A stretch of DNA of 60,744 nt from Pseudomonadota bacterium (GTDB taxonomy: Bacteria > Myxococcota_A > UBA796 > SXON01), in the NCBI GenBank assembly GCA_030685065.1, contig JAUXQH010000066.1, positions 1-60,744 of the forward strand, given 5' to 3'. The notes under the pieces were generated by a model, which was given only the letters and a program-made list of their open reading frames with translations, was not told the DNA's origin and did not search any database. Made by a program: the position numbers and the translations under genes. How positions within the stretch are numbered: the first letter of the stretch is position 1; each line of letters opens with the position of its first letter. Positions 58,534 through 60,744 of the stretch are shown one piece after another.

Positions 58534-60744
58534 ATGCTCCGTCTGCCCCTGTCCCTCAGCCTCGCCCTCCTCTTCGCCGCGTGCGACGGGTCCAACACGA
58601 CTCCGGACGACAAGGACAAGGATCCGGACGACACGGGCGAAGTCGTCGGCGGCGACGAGGACGGGGACGGCTTCCGCCCCTCCGAGGGCGACTGCGACGA
58701 CAACAACTCCGAGGTGTACCCCACGGCGGAAGAGGCCTGCAACGGGCTCGACGACAACTGCGACGGCGCGGTCGACGAGGGCGTGGACGGGACGTTCTAC
58801 CAGGACTTCGACGGGGACGGCTTTGGGGACGAGAGCGTGTCCGTCGTCGCGTGCGTGGCCCCCTCCGGGTACGTCGAGAGCGGCACCGACTGTGACGACA
58901 GCGAGCCGGACTCCTACCCGGGCGGCGTCGAGGTCTGTGACGAGATCGACAACAACTGCGACGGCGCGGTCGACGAGGGTGTGACCGGCAGCTGGTTCGC
59001 GGACGCGGACGGGGACGGCTTCGGGGACTCCGACGCGCTCACCGAGGGCTGCGACCAGCCCGAGGACTCGGTCGAAGAGGGCGGCGACTGCGACGACACG
59101 ACGGACAACGCCTACCCGGGCAACGCCGAAGTGTGCGACGAGGTCGACAACAACTGCGACGGCACGGTCGACGAGGGGACCACCACCACCTACTACGCCG
59201 ACTTCGACGGAGATGCCTACGGCGCCGCCGACCTGACCCAGGAGGCCTGCGCGGTCCCTACCGGCTACACCATCAATCACGACGATTGTGACGACGGCGA
59301 CCGCGCGGTGAACCCCAGCGCCACCGAGGTCTGCAACACCATCGACGACAACTGCGACACCGTGATCGACTCGGACGCCGCGGACCGACTCACCTGGTAC
59401 GCCGACACCGACGGGGACACCTACGGAGACACCTCCGCCCCGCTGCTCTACTGCGACCCGCCGCCGTCCGGCTACGTCGCCGACGCGACGGACTGCGACG
59501 ACGCCCGCGCGCTCACCAACCCCGGCGCGGCGGAGTTCTGCAACACCTACGACGACGACTGTGACGGCACGGTCGACGAGGCCTCCTCCGGCGACTCGGC
59601 GACCTGGTACCTCGACGCCGACGGCGACTCGTTCGGCAACGCGAGCATCAGCCAGGTCAGCTGCGTCCAGCCCACCGGCTACGTCGCGGACGCGACGGAC
59701 TGTAACGATGGCACCGCCCGCGCGAACCCCGACGCGGTCGAGACGTGCGACACCATCGACAACAACTGCGATGGCGCCATCGACGAAGACACCGCCGCGG
59801 ACGCCACGACCTGGTACGCGGACGCCGACGCGGACACCTACGGCAACCCCGCGGTCACCGACCGCGAGTGCTACGTGCCGTCGGGCTACGTGGCAAACGC
59901 CACTGACTGTGACGACGCGCGCACCGCGACCTACCCCGGCGCCCCCGAGTACTGCAACACCTACGATGACGACTGTGACGGCACGGTCGACGAGGCCTCC
60001 GCCGTCGACGCCCGCACCTGGTACGCGGACGCGGACGCGGACGCCTACGGCAACAGCGCCGTGACCGTGGTCGAGTGCTACGTGCCCTCGGGCTACGTCG
60101 CCAACGCGACCGACTGTGACGACGGCCGGGCGCTCACGAACCCGGCGGCGTCCGAGTTCTGCAACAGCTTCGATGACGACTGTGACGGCACGGTCGACGA
60201 GGACTCCGCCTCCGGCGCGGCGACCTGGTACCGGGACGCTGACAGCGACACGTACGGGGACCCGACCACGACCGACGTTTCCTGCTCCGCGCCCTCCGGC
60301 TACGTCGCGGACAACACGGACTGCCTCGACACCAGCGCGATCTCCCACCCTGGCGCGGACGAGATCTGCGACCGGCTGGACAACGACTGTGACGGCACCA
60401 CCGATGAGGACTCGGCCGTCGACGCGACGACCTGGTACGCCGACGCGGATCGCGACACCTACGGAAACCCCGCCGTCACCGACCGCGAGTGCTACGTGCC
60501 CTCGGGCTACGTCGCCAACGCCACCGACTGTGACGACGGCCGCGCCGCCAGCTACCCGGGCGCGCCCGAGTACTGCAACACCTACGACGACGACTGCGAC
60601 GGCGCGGTCGACGAGGACTCGGCGCTCGATGTCCGCACCTGGTACGCCGACGCCGACGCCGACGCCTACGGGAACCCCTCCGTGAGCGACCGCGAGTGCT
60701 ACGTGCCCTCGGGCTACGTCGCCAACGCCACCGACTGTGACGAC
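58534..60744 (+). CDS. MopE-repeat lipoprotein, 3' end outside the window
   Basis: An open frame of 737 codons with no stop before the window ends. It starts at the ATG of 58534 with signal MLRLPLSLSLALLFAAC (Cys17), followed by an Asp/Lys/Thr linker. Ten MopE-type units of ~65-70 residues follow and an eleventh is cut. They are unusually regular late in the protein: 'TWYADADADTYGNPAVTDRECYVPSGYVANATDCDD', here near residues 418-453, recurs with few changes, alternating CNTYDDDCDG and CDTIDNNCDG forms. The C-terminus (MYXO-CTERM, barrel or none) cannot be seen. Long antisense frames over this gene are shadows. Confidence 0.9.
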   Translation, partial: MLRLPLSLSLALLFAACDGSNTTPDDKDKDPDDTGEVVGGDEDGDGFRPSEGDCDDNNSEVYPTAEEACNGLDDNCDGAVDEGVDGTFYQDFDGDGFGDESVSVVACVAPSGYVESGTDCDDSEPDSYPGGVEVCDEIDNNCDGAVDEGVTGSWFADADGDGFGDSDALTEGCDQPEDSVEEGGDCDDTTDNAYPGNAEVCDEVDNNCDGTVDEGTTTTYYADFDGDAYGAADLTQEACAVPTGYTINHDDCDDGDRAVNPSATEVCNTIDDNCDTVIDSDAADRLTWYADTDGDTYGDTSAPLLYCDPPPSGYVADATDCDDARALTNPGAAEFCNTYDDDCDGTVDEASSGDSATWYLDADGDSFGNASISQVSCVQPTGYVADATDCNDGTARANPDAVETCDTIDNNCDGAIDEDTAADATTWYADADADTYGNPAVTDRECYVPSGYVANATDCDDARTATYPGAPEYCNTYDDDCDGTVDEASAVDARTWYADADADAYGNSAVTVVECYVPSGYVANATDCDDGRALTNPAASEFCNSFDDDCDGTVDEDSASGAATWYRDADSDTYGDPTTTDVSCSAPSGYVADNTDCLDTSAISHPGADEICDRLDNDCDGTTDEDSAVDATTWYADADRDTYGNPAVTDRECYVPSGYVANATDCDDGRAASYPGAPEYCNTYDDDCDGAVDEDSALDVRTWYADADADAYGNPSVSDRECYVPSGYVANATDCDD

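Noticed and set aside
58460..58984. Alternative plus-strand frame at the start of the last MopE gene
   Set aside because: Arg/Thr/Ser-rich product with no domain. The frame starting at 58534 has a lipobox and MopE repeats throughout.
56836..60348. Minus-strand 1170-codon frame opposite the amidohydrolase and last MopE gene
   Set aside because: Same backward-repeat composition (Val/Gly/Arg) as other shadows, and it spans unrelated genes.

Overview
The window is very GC-rich and reads as chromosomal DNA of a flagellated member of the Myxococcota (formerly Deltaproteobacteria). Three things in the sequence suggest this: five large secreted or lipid-anchored proteins built from MopE-type Asp/Cys repeats (CDG.DNDCDG.VDE), one of which ends in a MYXO-CTERM-like tail (Cys-Gly-Cys, a hydrophobic stretch, then an Arg run); many lipoproteins with Asp/Thr/Ser linkers behind short signal peptides; and near-universal G/C third positions. 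No rRNA, tRNA, CRISPR array, transposase or integrase was seen. The assignment is inference; no database was consulted.

Left part (1-24.8 kb): surface and envelope genes. A 63-bp tandem palindromic repeat sits at the left edge. It is followed by a MopE/FG-GAP lipoprotein, a pair of paralogous small lipoproteins, a YhhN-like membrane protein, a beta-helix lipoprotein, a second MopE lipoprotein, a small MscS-like membrane protein, an SGNH/MBOAT O-acetylation pair, proC, a third MopE protein ending in a LamG-like domain, a cytochrome c/copper monooxygenase-like lipoprotein, a ThuA-like/MopE/MYXO-CTERM protein, a predicted barrel lipoprotein and a POT-like transporter.

Right-centre (24.9-54.5 kb): a large flagellar locus, almost all on the minus strand. 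Reading in the direction of transcription from the right: flhA-fliA-flgF-flgG-flgA-flgH-motA-motB; flgI-flgJ/M23-flgM-flgN-flgK-flgL; flagellin 2; flagellin 1; fliD-fliS-fliT-like-(barrel)-(TPR)-flgB-flgC-fliE. A non-flagellar block of about 4.7 kb follows (M64 peptidase, propeller-like lipoprotein, DTW-domain protein on the plus strand, a 51-residue protein), then fliF-fliG-fliH-fliI. Most neighbours overlap by 1-4 nt (GTGA, ATGA, TGATG), which points to translational coupling. Five transcription units are preceded by the same motif, CT(C/G)AA-N16-CCGA(A/T). It fits the 8-11-8 architecture of a sigma-28 (FliA) promoter. Because fliA and flgM both lie downstream of such motifs, a self-regulating FliA/FlgM circuit is likely. 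FlgD, FlgE, FliK, FliL, FliM, FliN, FliPQR and FlhB are not encoded here and must lie elsewhere.

Right end (54.6-60.7 kb): a response regulator/diguanylate cyclase divergent from flhA, a Tat-exported PhoD-like phosphatase, a secreted amidohydrolase and a fifth MopE lipoprotein that runs off the window.

The least familiar parts are the predicted barrel and TPR genes embedded in the flagellar operon, the FlgJ rod domain fused to an M23 peptidase instead of a glucosaminidase, the DTW protein with a degenerate exonuclease-like C-terminus, and the repeat-bearing gene-free stretches at 1-274 and 31277-31734.
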